From contig JAQVLT010000007.1 of assembly GCA_028704015.1 (NCBI GenBank), positions 13,632-55,869 on the forward strand: a stretch of 42,238 nucleotides of DNA, given 5' to 3'. Source of the stretch: Patescibacteria group bacterium. GTDB lineage: Bacteria > Patescibacteriota > Patescibacteriia > Patescibacteriales > JAQVLT01. The notes below the pieces were generated by a model. It was given only the letters and a program-made list of their open reading frames with translations. It had not been told where the DNA came from and did not search any database. Both the position numbers and the translations under genes were made by a program. This document shows, piece after piece, positions 1 to 9,260 of the stretch (position 1 is its first letter; the number at the start of each line of letters is the position of its first letter).

Positions 1-3000
1 CTATTGATGGCGTCACTGCTTCCAACTTCACCGTCACCGGCGCGAGCCAGGATTTGACTCTCTCCTCTGTCGGCGGTTCAGTGAATGTTTCCGCTTCCGA
101 AGCCGCAGCTGATGCGATCGTGATTAACGCTTCTGCTGGTGGAGTTGACATTACCGCAGCGACAAATGATGTAGATATCACCGCTAGCACGTTAGATACT
201 AATATAACCGGCAACGTCAATGTTGACTTAGCTGCCACTACTGGTGACGTTACATTAACGACTACTGCAGGAACCGGCGACGATATTGTACTTACTTCAG
301 CTGATGATATTATGTTTGACGCTGATGGCGCAGCTGGTAATATTATTACTCTTGATGCATATGACGCTGTAAACAATACTACTGGTGGAGTTATTATTAC
401 CTCTGGTACTGGCGGTATTGATATTGATGCAACTGGTTCAACCGCAGACATTTTTCTTGACGCCGGAAGAAATATTTCACTCGATGCAACAGCTGATTCT
501 AACTTTAGCACTATAGCAAATAACGCAGGATCTAATACCCTTGTTTTAAGAGCGCAAAATGGCGGAGCTGGAACTGCACAAGTTGATATTGACGGAGATA
601 ATAATGTAACTATTGATTCTACCGAAGGTAATGTTTCTATTGACGGCGTCACTGCTTCCAACTTCACCGTCACCGGCGCGAGCCAGGATTTGACTCTCTC
701 CTCTGTCGGCGGTTCAGTGAATGTTTCCGCTTCCGAAGCCGCAGCTGATGCAGTAAGAATTAACGCATCTAACGCCGCTGGTGGAATTGACATAGATGCT
801 GGAACGGGCGGAGTTACTATTGACGCAACTGCTACTGGATTAATTGCTATCGGAAATGCTGCAGTTGATCAAGATGTGACAATAGGTAATACAACAGCTA
901 ATAGCGCTATTAACGTATATTCTGGCGGCACTGGCGATATCACCCTGACCACCGCTGATGACTTCGGTTTAGTCACAGCTGCCGGAGCAATTGTAAACAT
1001 CGCTGATGACGCAGTCGCCAAGACTATTGATATCGGCGGCGTAACCAACAGCGGCACTGATACTGTAAACATCGCTACCGAAGCAACCGCTGCTGACGTA
1101 ATCACGATCGGCAACGCCAATGCCGCTTCCACCTTAGCTCTAACTGGCGGCACAGCTTGGTCCGTAACCACCGCAGGTTTAATCACTACTGCCGGAGCTG
1201 GCGACGGTTCAAATGCTTTAGTTTTGACAACTGGTGATGCCAGAATTACTGATGGCGATTTAATTGTTTCTTCAGGCGACTTTGATGTTGCTTTGGATGC
1301 AGCTGACAGCGCTGCTATCACAAAATCAGCCGCTTCAAGTAATACCGCTGGATTAGCAGTATCAAATACTACCGCCGCTTCTGATACAAGTGGAGCAACC
1401 GGCGCTTCCGTATCTTTAACCGCTACTCAATATGATGATGATAATACAGCTGATGATTTTGTTGGATTCAACGTTGCGGTTACCAAGAATGCAACAGATG
1501 CTGGCATTGATGATAATGCGTATGGCATTAAAATAAATAATCTTGCTGGTACTAACGACACTGGCGCAGAATACGCCATCTATCAGGCAGGCACTTCCTG
1601 GGATTACGGCTTGTATGTTGAGGATGCTGCTTATATTGGCGGTTTAGCAACTTTTGCTGGTGGTATTGATGATTTCAATGTAACTCCTTCTACCAACACG
1701 GATGCCCTTGATATAACAGGCACTAACATGACTTCCGCTTCAGCTATTGATATGGATATGTTGAATACTTCTGGCAATATATTAGATATGGCTTGGTCTG
1801 GCGCTACAAACGCTGGTGGTACTGTAAACGGATTATCAATTGATTTCAGTAATTTAGCCAATAATGGTCAGAACGTATATGGCGTGCATGTAAATGACAC
1901 TTCTGATGCCGCTGGCGCTAATAGCCAATACGGTATCTATGTTGAAGGCGCAAATTGGGATTATGGTATCTATACTGCTGACGATGTATTAGTCGCTTCT
2001 AGCAAGCAAATCCAATTTGCTGATAGCGGTGAATATATATCTAGTGACGGAACTGATTTAACAATCGCTTCTGGCGGAGATATTACTTTAAGCCCAACCG
2101 GTACTGACATAAATATTGGCACAAACGACATATCTGGTGCTGCCGCCACAATCACCTTTACTGATTTCCAGGTTGGCTCTGACGGCAATGTAACCATCGC
2201 TTCTGATGACGGTAACACTGCTTTAACAGTTTCTAATGATAGCTACGTAAGCGATATGGTGAGTATTACTGGCTCTGCCGCGCAAAATGATGGTGTCCAA
2301 GTATCTTATACAATTGAAAACGACACTGACACTGACGCCGTCGGCGCGTATCACGCTGCTGTAACTTCTGCCAACACCGGAGATGCTGATATCTTAGCCG
2401 GTTTCTACGCCAGCAATCTAACTGGTGCTGACGTTAATGTATTAGAATATGGCATCTATCAAGCAGGCACTTCTTGGGATTATGGTATGTATATTTCTGA
2501 CGAATCAATATTTAATGTTGACCTTGGCGCTGATACATCCAATACGGCTTTAAAGATCAATGTTTATGGTGAAGATTCAACTGGTGGCGGAGATGAAGGT
2601 CAATATGGTCTATACATTGATAACCCAGACAACGGAGCTGATGTGGATGAAGCAGCTGATGCCTTAATAGTATTAGATAATAGCGATACTAACGATTCTG
2701 TAAATGATGGCTTGTTCTTCGATGTAGCAGCTGGTGGAATGACTGATGCTATTGATGCTACTGACGCGCAAATTGATAACGCTCTAAATTTCGGCACCAA
2801 TGATATTATTGGTACTACCGGTCAGCTTGATTTCCACGCAGACAGCGCTTCCTCAATTGAATTCGGCGCAGCTGATGACGCAGTAATTGGTCATTCGGCG
2901 GCGATATATACAGATGCCGGACCGGCTTCTTATGATGGTTTATTGATTGATGTTAACACTGATAACGAGATATTCATGGCAAGCACCGACAATGGCGCCA

Positions 3001-4133
3001 GCACTTACAGCATGATGTTAGCTCCGGGAAATATTGATGAAATAACTGGAGCAAATATGGCCGGATTGGTATTCTTGATTGGCGAAACCGCTGGTACCCC
3101 GGCTGACTTATTCGCCGTTGACGAAGATGGTGATACTTATACAAAGGGCGGTGTTATTGCCGGAGCTGCCGATCTTGCCGAATACTTCTATGATGCGTCA
3201 GCATCATTAACCCCAGGCGAATTAGTGTCAGTTGATCCGACCAATCCAAACGCCGTGGTACGTTCCGCAAAAGCTGGTGATTCTGCTCTAATGGGTATAG
3301 TATCAACTAAAGCTGGTTTCTTGGGCAACTTCTCTGCCGAGAGAAAAGATAACCCAAATTGGGCGGTTATCGCTCTTGCTGGTCAGGTTCCGACCAAAGT
3401 TAATGCGGAAAACGGTCCAATCGCAGTTGGCGACGCAATTACTTCCTCGTCTATAGCAGGTGTTGGTAAAAAAGCTAGCGCTGGAGATCCAACCGTTGGT
3501 ATCGCCCTAGAAGCTTTGACTGAAGGTGAAGGAACAATTCAGGTATTAATCTCTCGCAATAATGGAGCTTTGGCTGTTGCCGAAGCTGAAAACAGCGGAG
3601 AATTAGCCGTCGGTGTTGCTGAAAATAATACTGAAATAGTACTATCCACCACCTTTAACCGCGATAGCGCCGGTCAAGCTAAAATCTTACAAGGAGCTAC
3701 AGAAGTTAAAATTACTTTTGAGAACGAATACCAATTCCAGCCGGTTGTTAATATCACTCCTCTTGGTTCCCATGGTTTTGATTACTGGGTAGAAAATGTA
3801 AATACTTTTGGATTCACTATCAAGATTGATAACCAACAAGATGGTCAGGTGATGTTTAACTGGATGGCGGTTGCGGCAGAAGGCGGAAAGATCTTTGTCT
3901 CTGACGGCAGAATGGAAGATATGGAGATAATCGTTGGCACTGCTGAAGAAGTAGTTGCTCCTGCTGAAGAACCGGTCGTTGGAGAACCAGCGGCTGAAGA
4001 ACCGGTCGTTGGAGAACCAGCGGCTGAAGAACCGGTCGTTGGAGAACCAGCGGCTGAAGAACCGGTCGTTGGAGAACCAGCGGCTGAAGAACCGGTCGTT
4101 GGAGAACCAGCGGCTGAAGAACCGATTCTATAA
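1..4133 (+). CDS. giant repetitive secreted/surface protein, 5' truncated by window edge
   Basis: The frame is open from base 3, so the gene begins upstream; the TTG at 54 is only an internal Leu codon. About 1376 residues are visible. The first two thirds are short beta-repeats rich in Asp, Thr, Ala and Gly (DITLTT-, VTIGN- and GGIDIDA-type units), like beta-helix or fibre surface proteins. Three modules around YQAGTSWDYGLYV occur near 1581, 1929 and 2457. Around 3160-3560 is a more globular part (DLAEYF...LTPGELVSVDP...GIVSTKAG), a C-terminal arrangement I recall from large Patescibacteria proteins. A further folded domain follows (about 3640-3910), then a Glu/Pro/Val/Gly repeat tail. No LPXTG motif or C-terminal membrane anchor is visible, so the attachment mode is unknown. 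It is followed by a strong terminator. An adhesin or fibre role is inferred from composition only. Confidence 0.75.
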   Translation, partial: IDGVTASNFTVTGASQDLTLSSVGGSVNVSASEAAADAIVINASAGGVDITAATNDVDITASTLDTNITGNVNVDLAATTGDVTLTTTAGTGDDIVLTSADDIMFDADGAAGNIITLDAYDAVNNTTGGVIITSGTGGIDIDATGSTADIFLDAGRNISLDATADSNFSTIANNAGSNTLVLRAQNGGAGTAQVDIDGDNNVTIDSTEGNVSIDGVTASNFTVTGASQDLTLSSVGGSVNVSASEAAADAVRINASNAAGGIDIDAGTGGVTIDATATGLIAIGNAAVDQDVTIGNTTANSAINVYSGGTGDITLTTADDFGLVTAAGAIVNIADDAVAKTIDIGGVTNSGTDTVNIATEATAADVITIGNANAASTLALTGGTAWSVTTAGLITTAGAGDGSNALVLTTGDARITDGDLIVSSGDFDVALDAADSAAITKSAASSNTAGLAVSNTTAASDTSGATGASVSLTATQYDDDNTADDFVGFNVAVTKNATDAGIDDNAYGIKINNLAGTNDTGAEYAIYQAGTSWDYGLYVEDAAYIGGLATFAGGIDDFNVTPSTNTDALDITGTNMTSASAIDMDMLNTSGNILDMAWSGATNAGGTVNGLSIDFSNLANNGQNVYGVHVNDTSDAAGANSQYGIYVEGANWDYGIYTADDVLVASSKQIQFADSGEYISSDGTDLTIASGGDITLSPTGTDINIGTNDISGAAATITFTDFQVGSDGNVTIASDDGNTALTVSNDSYVSDMVSITGSAAQNDGVQVSYTIENDTDTDAVGAYHAAVTSANTGDADILAGFYASNLTGADVNVLEYGIYQAGTSWDYGMYISDESIFNVDLGADTSNTALKINVYGEDSTGGGDEGQYGLYIDNPDNGADVDEAADALIVLDNSDTNDSVNDGLFFDVAAGGMTDAIDATDAQIDNALNFGTNDIIGTTGQLDFHADSASSIEFGAADDAVIGHSAAIYTDAGPASYDGLLIDVNTDNEIFMASTDNGASTYSMMLAPGNIDEITGANMAGLVFLIGETAGTPADLFAVDEDGDTYTKGGVIAGAADLAEYFYDASASLTPGELVSVDPTNPNAVVRSAKAGDSALMGIVSTKAGFLGNFSAERKDNPNWAVIALAGQVPTKVNAENGPIAVGDAITSSSIAGVGKKASAGDPTVGIALEALTEGEGTIQVLISRNNGALAVAEAENSGELAVGVAENNTEIVLSTTFNRDSAGQAKILQGATEVKITFENEYQFQPVVNITPLGSHGFDYWVENVNTFGFTIKIDNQQDGQVMFNWMAVAAEGGKIFVSDGRMEDMEIIVGTAEEVVAPAEEPVVGEPAAEEPVVGEPAAEEPVVGEPAAEEPVVGEPAAEEPVVGEPAAEEPIL
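637..751 (+). repeat. 115-bp direct repeat inside the giant surface gene (other copy at 1-115)
   Basis: Bases 1-115 and 637-751 are identical except for one T/C difference (base 8 versus 644), then diverge. The offset is 636 bp, which keeps the reading frame. The encoded unit runs from DGVTASNFTVTG to SEAAADA. Near-identity at synonymous sites implies recent duplication or gene conversion, and the first copy starting at the window edge suggests more units upstream. Confidence 0.93.
3963..4130 (+). repeat. 30-bp minisatellite encoding AEEPVVGEPA x5
   Basis: Five perfect copies of a 30-bp unit (3963-4112) encode AEEPVVGEPA; a sixth partial copy ends AEEPIL before the stop at 4131. Because the unit is a multiple of three, copy-number change would alter the length of the acidic, proline-rich tail without a frameshift. 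The perfect identity suggests slippage or recent expansion. Confidence 0.96.
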
Positions 4134-4155
4134 GGATTATAGATCTCAGATAAAA

Positions 4156-4205
4156 AAAGAGGGTATTCCTTGCAAGGGGATACCCTCTTTGTGTTTTGTT
4201 TTTTA
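4156..4205 (+). terminator. intrinsic terminator of the giant surface gene
   Basis: An 11-bp stem AAAGAGGGTAT/ATACCCTCTTT (4156-4166 with 4180-4190), with further CCTT/AAGG pairing inside, is followed by a T-rich tract. Confidence 0.9.
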
Positions 4206-4230
4206 AGCCATTTTTCGAAGATTAGCTATC

Positions 4231-4259
4231 TTTACAAGATTTTTTTGATATGATAATAT
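4231..4259 (+). promoter_or_regulatory. predicted sigma70-type promoter
   Basis: TTTACA (4231-4236), 17-bp spacer, TAATAT (4254-4259) preceded by TG one base upstream (extended -10). It lies just after a terminator and 60 bp before the next start codon. Confidence 0.5.
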
Positions 4260-4319
4260 TTAAATGTAAATTTGTTAAGTTTTGTGGATAATTAATTTAA
4301 ATATTTAAGTAATAATTCA

Positions 4320-4829
4320 ATGGCAAACAACAAAATTATGGAAAAAGACATGAATTCAAAACAGGGGGGGAAGGCAAAGTCCATTATAACAATTATCATT
4401 GTTATTGTGGTGATTGCCGCTTTGGGTTATGGCATTTACAGAATCGTTAAAAGAGGAGATTCTTCCGATTCTGCAAAAATACAGGGATATCAAGCAGTTT
4501 TCCTGTCAAACGGCCAAGTTTATTTTGGCAAAGTTAGCGGTTTAGAAAAGGATTATGCGGAATTATCAGAAGTTTATTATCTACAGAGAAAGACTCCTTT
4601 ACAAAACCAGGTACCTGCCGAAGGCGATGCCACCGCTCAAGCTCAAGCACAATCTCAATTGACTTTAATTAAATTAGGCAATGAGATTCATGGTCCAAAA
4701 GACACAATGATTTTGAACCAAAAACACATCCTTTTTGTTGAGAACCTAAAAGACGATTCAAAAATTGTAGAAGCTATAAAAGCTTATCAAACCAAACAAG
4801 CAGAAACACCGGCACAACCACAGAAATAA
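4320..4829 (+). CDS. small single-pass membrane protein, conserved-hypothetical type
   Basis: 169 residues: a short charged N-terminus, one strong transmembrane helix (about residues 21-45, rich in I and V), then a soluble domain beginning YQAVFLSNGQVYFGKV. That domain contains the separated strings YYLQRKTPLQ and LIKLGNEIHGPKD...FVENLKDD, and the protein ends in a Gln/Ala/Pro tail. I recall this domain layout as frequent in Patescibacteria, but no function is known to me. The start is uncertain: ATG also occurs at 4338 and 4350 in frame and none has a Shine-Dalgarno sequence. A run of seven G lies at 4363-4369. It is a single-gene unit between its own promoter and a perfect terminator. Confidence 0.8.
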   Translation: MANNKIMEKDMNSKQGGKAKSIITIIIVIVVIAALGYGIYRIVKRGDSSDSAKIQGYQAVFLSNGQVYFGKVSGLEKDYAELSEVYYLQRKTPLQNQVPAEGDATAQAQAQSQLTLIKLGNEIHGPKDTMILNQKHILFVENLKDDSKIVEAIKAYQTKQAETPAQPQK

Positions 4830-4840
4830 AGAATGCACAT

Positions 4841-4886
4841 AAAAACGAAGGCGAGATTTGTAAATCTCGCCTTCGTTTTTTATTTG
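4841..4886 (+). terminator. intrinsic terminator
   Basis: Near-perfect long hairpin: 4841-4859 pairs with 4862-4880 (core ACGAAGGCGAGATTT / AAATCTCGCCTTCGT), followed by a T-rich tract. Confidence 0.95.
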
Positions 4887-4912
4887 TTTAAAATCTGATT
4901 TTTTGTTATAAT
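4884..4912 (+). promoter_or_regulatory. predicted promoter of the O-antigen-ligase-like gene
   Basis: TTGTTT (4884-4889), 17-bp spacer, TATAAT (4907-4912) with extended TGT at 4904-4906. It sits right behind a terminator and 35 bp before ATG 4947. Confidence 0.65.
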
Positions 4913-4946
4913 AAAATCATAATAATAACTAGAAATTTTGATAACT

Positions 4947-7172
4947 ATGAACAAAAAAATATATCTATGGGTTTTAAAAGGAGGGGTAATATTGTCGCTT
5001 CTGTCTATTTTTTTAGTATTTAAAGGATTTTTGTTTCCCTATATTACTTCCAAACAAGTTTCTTTTAATATTTTAGTGGAGATTTTAGCTATTTTTTGGC
5101 TTGTTTTTATAATCAAATATTCGGAATATAATCCTTTCAAAACTTGGAAAAATTGGATTTCCCTTGGTTTGATAGCTTATTTTTTAGTTATTTTGGTTTC
5201 TTGTTTTTTTGGTATTGATTTCAATCTGAGTTTTTGGGGTGATATTGAAAGGATGTTGGGATTTTTTTCCATTGTTCATTTTTTACTTCTTTATTTTATT
5301 ATTATTACGGTTTTTCGCAGCTGGCGCGATTGGTATCTTTTACTTTTTTCTTCAATTATAATCGCAAGCATCGTTGCTCTTTACGGTTTTGCGATTGGCA
5401 AACCGTATAGCACAATAGGAAACACAGCTTATGTTGCCGGCTACATGATTTTTAATATTTATTTTTCCCTGATACTTTTTTTGAAGACAAAAAACAAGTG
5501 GCGTTGGTTATATTTGCTGCCATTGGTTATTCTTTTGGCCGGATTTAAGAGGGCTGATATTTCCGGCGCGATAGTGGGTTTTGGCGTTAGCATTATTATA
5601 TTATGTTTTCTTGCCGGCTTGTTAAATAAAAATAAAAAGGTAAAAATTTCTTTTTTATCAGTTTTTTTATTTTTGGTTATATTATCGGGTTTAATTTTTA
5701 CTTACAAAGAGTCAAATATAATAAAAAATAATATTTGGCTAAAACCGATTACCGACGTGTCGTTAGAGGCAAATACTTTTCAAACTCGATTGATTTCTTG
5801 GCGCGCCGCGCTTCATGATTTCAAAAATCATACTTTATTAGGCAACGGCTACGGAAATTATGCGGCAATTTTTGATAAATATTTTGATCCGAAATTTTAT
5901 AGTTATACCAGGTCGGAGACTTATTTTGATCGCGCGCACAATAATATAGTTGATATAGCGTCAACCACTGGCGCTTTGGGGTTGGCTGCTTATTTATCAA
6001 TTTTTATCGCCGCTATAATTTATTTATTAAAATTATATTCAAAAAAAAGAATATCGGCTGGCGATTTTGTTCTTATTTTTTCTTTATTGGCGGCGTATTT
6101 TATCCAAAATTTAGCGGTTTTTGATTCACTGGCCACCTATCTTTGCTTAATGATAACGCTGGGATATGTTTCCTGGTTGAACGAGAGCGAAGATGAACTC
6201 AGTAAAATTGAATCAAGGCGTTTTGATAACAAAGAAATATTTTTATTGGCAATATTCGGTTTTATTTTTTTGTTTATAATCTATCGCTATAATGTCAGCG
6301 CCATAAAAATGCTTACCGGAACGATAGATTCTCAGATTTTATTATATCAAGGGCAAGTTGAAGAAGGCTATCAAGTGGAAAAACAGGCGCTAAGTTACGA
6401 CTCCGGTTTGGAGAGGGATAGTCGTTCAACTTTTATAAGGAATTTTTCCGGCTCAATGGGCATGGCGTTATTAAAAAAAGTTCCAAAAGAAAAAGCGGAA
6501 AATATATTGGATTATTGTATAAGTTTAGCCAATGAAAATATCAAGTATAACCAAAATGACTCAATGGCTTTTTTGATCCAGGCGGAAATTTATAATAACA
6601 CCGCAATTTATCACTATGATAATCCTCAGAAATTTTATTATTACTCTGATAAGGCCGTAGAAGCAATAGATAAATGTATCGCCGCTAGCCCGGGACGCAC
6701 CACTTTATTTTTCACTAAGGCGCAAATTTATTTTGTTCGCGGCGATGTTGACAAGGCGATTGAGACTTTAAATTATGCGGTTAACTTGGATAAAAATTTT
6801 CCCGATGGGTATTGCAATTTAGCTCAAGTTTATTTATCAACCAACAAAAAAGATGAAGGATTAAGGGAAATGGATACTTGTGTTGATAAGGGCGGGGCCG
6901 TGTCATTTAATTCGGAAAATTTTTTAAAACAAGTAGCGGCTAATTATTTGGGGTCAAATGATTTCCGACGAGCGGCTCTATTATACGAACGTTTAATTGA
7001 ATTGAACCCAAAAAATGCTCAGTACTATGTTGGTTTAGCCAAGAGTTATGCGGAAATTGGCGAAAAAGAAAAAGCAATTCAAGCTGCGCAAAATGCCGGA
7101 GAAATTGATCCGAAGTTAAAGCAGGACGTAGAAATATTTATTAAACAAATAAGCAAAGAAAATTTGAATTGA
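4947..7172 (+). CDS. O-antigen ligase/polymerase-like membrane protein with C-terminal TPRs
   Basis: 741 residues from ATG 4947; an in-frame TTG at 4938 is less likely because ATG is used almost throughout the window. The first ~430 residues form about 12 hydrophobic segments. The large loop and following helix carry the Wzy_C/WaaL-like pattern RLISWRAALHDF...LLGNGYGNY...RAHNNIVD, with His331 in the position typical of this family. After the last membrane segment (about 410-430) comes a soluble tail with tetratricopeptide repeats, clear near residues 570-610 (FTKAQIYFVRGDVDKAIETL) and 670-720. Such proteins polymerise or transfer lipid-linked glycans, or glycosylate pilins (PglL/PilO types share this fold). 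With nine pilin-like genes 16-28 kb downstream, a pilin oligosaccharyltransferase is possible, but the substrate cannot be read from sequence. Confidence 0.8.
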   Translation: MNKKIYLWVLKGGVILSLLSIFLVFKGFLFPYITSKQVSFNILVEILAIFWLVFIIKYSEYNPFKTWKNWISLGLIAYFLVILVSCFFGIDFNLSFWGDIERMLGFFSIVHFLLLYFIIITVFRSWRDWYLLLFSSIIIASIVALYGFAIGKPYSTIGNTAYVAGYMIFNIYFSLILFLKTKNKWRWLYLLPLVILLAGFKRADISGAIVGFGVSIIILCFLAGLLNKNKKVKISFLSVFLFLVILSGLIFTYKESNIIKNNIWLKPITDVSLEANTFQTRLISWRAALHDFKNHTLLGNGYGNYAAIFDKYFDPKFYSYTRSETYFDRAHNNIVDIASTTGALGLAAYLSIFIAAIIYLLKLYSKKRISAGDFVLIFSLLAAYFIQNLAVFDSLATYLCLMITLGYVSWLNESEDELSKIESRRFDNKEIFLLAIFGFIFLFIIYRYNVSAIKMLTGTIDSQILLYQGQVEEGYQVEKQALSYDSGLERDSRSTFIRNFSGSMGMALLKKVPKEKAENILDYCISLANENIKYNQNDSMAFLIQAEIYNNTAIYHYDNPQKFYYYSDKAVEAIDKCIAASPGRTTLFFTKAQIYFVRGDVDKAIETLNYAVNLDKNFPDGYCNLAQVYLSTNKKDEGLREMDTCVDKGGAVSFNSENFLKQVAANYLGSNDFRRAALLYERLIELNPKNAQYYVGLAKSYAEIGEKEKAIQAAQNAGEIDPKLKQDVEIFIKQISKENLN

Positions 7173-7247
7173 TATTTTGGCCAGTAAAACAGATTGACTA
7201 ATTTACCGAGATTTATAATTTTTAATTATTAATAAATTTTAATTTTT

Positions 7248-9218
7248 ATGGATAATAAAAATAAAAACGGGGTTAATATTAATAAAAAAGATAATTCCAG
7301 CATTACCGAATTTATCAAGCGTCCCTTGCCGAGAAAAGAAGAGATTGATAAATTTGATGAGTTGATTGAAGAAAAAGCTCGCGACGAGGAAATTGATGAA
7401 AGTCTCTCAGAAATTTACCAGGATGACGACGGACAAATGGTGGATGTTAAGAGTTTGAATATTAAAAAAAAGCAAGGTTTTTTCTTTTGGTTTTTTAGTT
7501 TTTTGTTTACTTTTGCAATTCTAGGAGCGGCGGTTTATGGACTTTACTATTTTTATTGGCAAAATAATGCCGGTTCCAGCGCGGTTACCATTTCAATAGA
7601 GAGTAAAGACAAAATAATAGCCGGCGAAGAATTTTTTTATAATATTTATTACAATAATTCCAGCGCGCAAGGCATAAAAAATGTGCATCTGGAAGCGATT
7701 TATCCTGAGAATTTTATATTTTTAGAGAGTGATCCGCAAGCGAGCGAAAATAAAGCTGTCTGGAAATTTGATTATTTATCGCCGCATTCTAGCGGGGTAA
7801 TAAAAATTAAAGGAAAAATTATTGACAAGAAAGACGCCTCGGAATTATTGCAGGTTCGTTTTACGTATTCTCCGGAAAATATAACCAGTGAATTCAAAAA
7901 AGAAACTACTTATGTTAATACTGTTGAGGATGTCGGCGTGGACGCTAAATTGGATTATTCATCCAACGCGTTGGTGGGAAATGAAAATTTGATAAGCGTC
8001 AAAATAAAAGCGCGGGAAAAAAATTATTTAAATAATTTTCGTTTAGTTATTGATCAGGCGGAAAATATTGAATTTTCTAAACCTTCTCAAGACAAAATTG
8101 CCACAACAACCGGCACCGCCATTATTCAAACCAAGCCAAATATTTGGCAAATTTCCGAATTAAAAGAAGAGGAAAGAGAATTCACCATTAAATACAAGTT
8201 AACTAAAAAAATTACTGATAATCAAGAAATAATAATTCGTCTTGAGCAAGATGATGAGTCAGGCAAGGCGCATACTTTTTTTGAAGAGAAGGCATCGGTT
8301 GATGTTATGAATAGCGATTTGAATTTGAATTTGGAAGTTAATGGTTTAAAAAGCGATTCCGGCGTTAATTTTGGCGATGAAATTAAATATTCAATTACCT
8401 ACGCCAACAAAGGTTCTTCAGCGATGAAAGATGTGGTGATTATGGCGGTATTGGATAGCGAATTATTGGATTGGACTACATTGAAAGACAAAAATAATGG
8501 GCAAAAAAAATCAGGCAGCATTGTTTGGAGCAAGGTGGAAATCCCCGCGCTTGAAGAGTTAAAAAGTAACGACGAGGGAAAAATAGAATTTTCTATAAAA
8601 GTTAAACCGTTTAATGAAGCTGATTTAGGCAAAAAATTTGAAGTAAGCAGTTACGCCCAGTTTAATATTGGCAATGCCGAAGATCTGAAAACAAGTTCCG
8701 ACAACCGCAGTAATAATATTGTTAATAAAATAAACAGTGATTTTTCCATTAGCGAAGAATTACGGTATTTTGATAAAGACAATTTGCCTGTCGGTACCGG
8801 TCCTTTGCCGCCAAGAGCAGGGGAGACGACCACCTTCCGAGTCTATTGGACGCTTACTAATAATCTGCATGAACTTAATGACACGGCGGTAGAAGCAATT
8901 TTACCAAGCTACGTGAAGTGGTCGGACAAAAGTCGCAGTTCAATCGGCTCAGTGCAGTATGACAGCGCTAACAATAAAGTAATTTGGCAGATTGGTCGGT
9001 TACCAATATCGATTTATCGCGTTGACGCCGAATTTGATATTAGCGTTACTCCGACCGAAGTTGATCGTGACAAAATTTTGGTGCTTTTGAACGGTTCCAG
9101 CGCGCGAGCAAGCGACAGTGTTACCGGTTCGCAAATTCTGCAGACCACCAAGGCGAAGACAACAAAATTGGAAGATGATGATATCGCTAGTATGAATAAT
9201 GATGGCAGAGTACAGTAA
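7248..9218 (+). CDS. single-pass membrane protein with extracytoplasmic DUF11/CARDB-like beta domains
   Basis: 656 residues. An acidic cytoplasmic N-terminus (1-74) is followed by basic KKK and one transmembrane helix (about 78-104). The remainder outside contains repeated immunoglobulin-like 'conserved repeat' units: phrases such as GEEFFYNIYYNNSSAQGIKNV, GDEIKYSITYANKGSSAMKDV and GETTTFRVYWTLTNNLHELND mark at least three domains of the DUF11 type. The start is ATG 7248 without a Shine-Dalgarno sequence; upstream is AT-rich. TTGACT (7194) and TATAAT (7214) are present but only 14 bp apart, so no firm promoter is claimed. No catalytic motif is visible. The likely role is structural or adhesive at the cell surface. 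Confidence 0.75.
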   Translation: MDNKNKNGVNINKKDNSSITEFIKRPLPRKEEIDKFDELIEEKARDEEIDESLSEIYQDDDGQMVDVKSLNIKKKQGFFFWFFSFLFTFAILGAAVYGLYYFYWQNNAGSSAVTISIESKDKIIAGEEFFYNIYYNNSSAQGIKNVHLEAIYPENFIFLESDPQASENKAVWKFDYLSPHSSGVIKIKGKIIDKKDASELLQVRFTYSPENITSEFKKETTYVNTVEDVGVDAKLDYSSNALVGNENLISVKIKAREKNYLNNFRLVIDQAENIEFSKPSQDKIATTTGTAIIQTKPNIWQISELKEEEREFTIKYKLTKKITDNQEIIIRLEQDDESGKAHTFFEEKASVDVMNSDLNLNLEVNGLKSDSGVNFGDEIKYSITYANKGSSAMKDVVIMAVLDSELLDWTTLKDKNNGQKKSGSIVWSKVEIPALEELKSNDEGKIEFSIKVKPFNEADLGKKFEVSSYAQFNIGNAEDLKTSSDNRSNNIVNKINSDFSISEELRYFDKDNLPVGTGPLPPRAGETTTFRVYWTLTNNLHELNDTAVEAILPSYVKWSDKSRSSIGSVQYDSANNKVIWQIGRLPISIYRVDAEFDISVTPTEVDRDKILVLLNGSSARASDSVTGSQILQTTKAKTTKLEDDDIASMNNDGRVQ

Positions 9219-9260
9219 TTTTAGATTTATGATTTTAGAATATTAAATTAATTTTTTTGT

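Noticed and set aside
54-56. TTG as the start codon of the first gene
   Set aside because: The same frame is open to base 3 and the encoded sequence upstream is part of a repeat unit seen again at 637-751, so the gene simply continues beyond the window.
3963-4130. CRISPR array
   Set aside because: Units are contiguous with no spacers, encode protein in frame with the surface gene, and no cas genes are nearby.
3955-4206. Open frame of 83 codons across the 30-bp repeats
   Set aside because: It is the repeat tail of the surface protein read in another frame (monotonous ENQRLKNRSL), with no independent start signals.
4938-4946. TTG start for the O-antigen-ligase-like gene
   Set aside because: An ATG three codons later is the usual start type here, and no ribosome-binding site favours the TTG.
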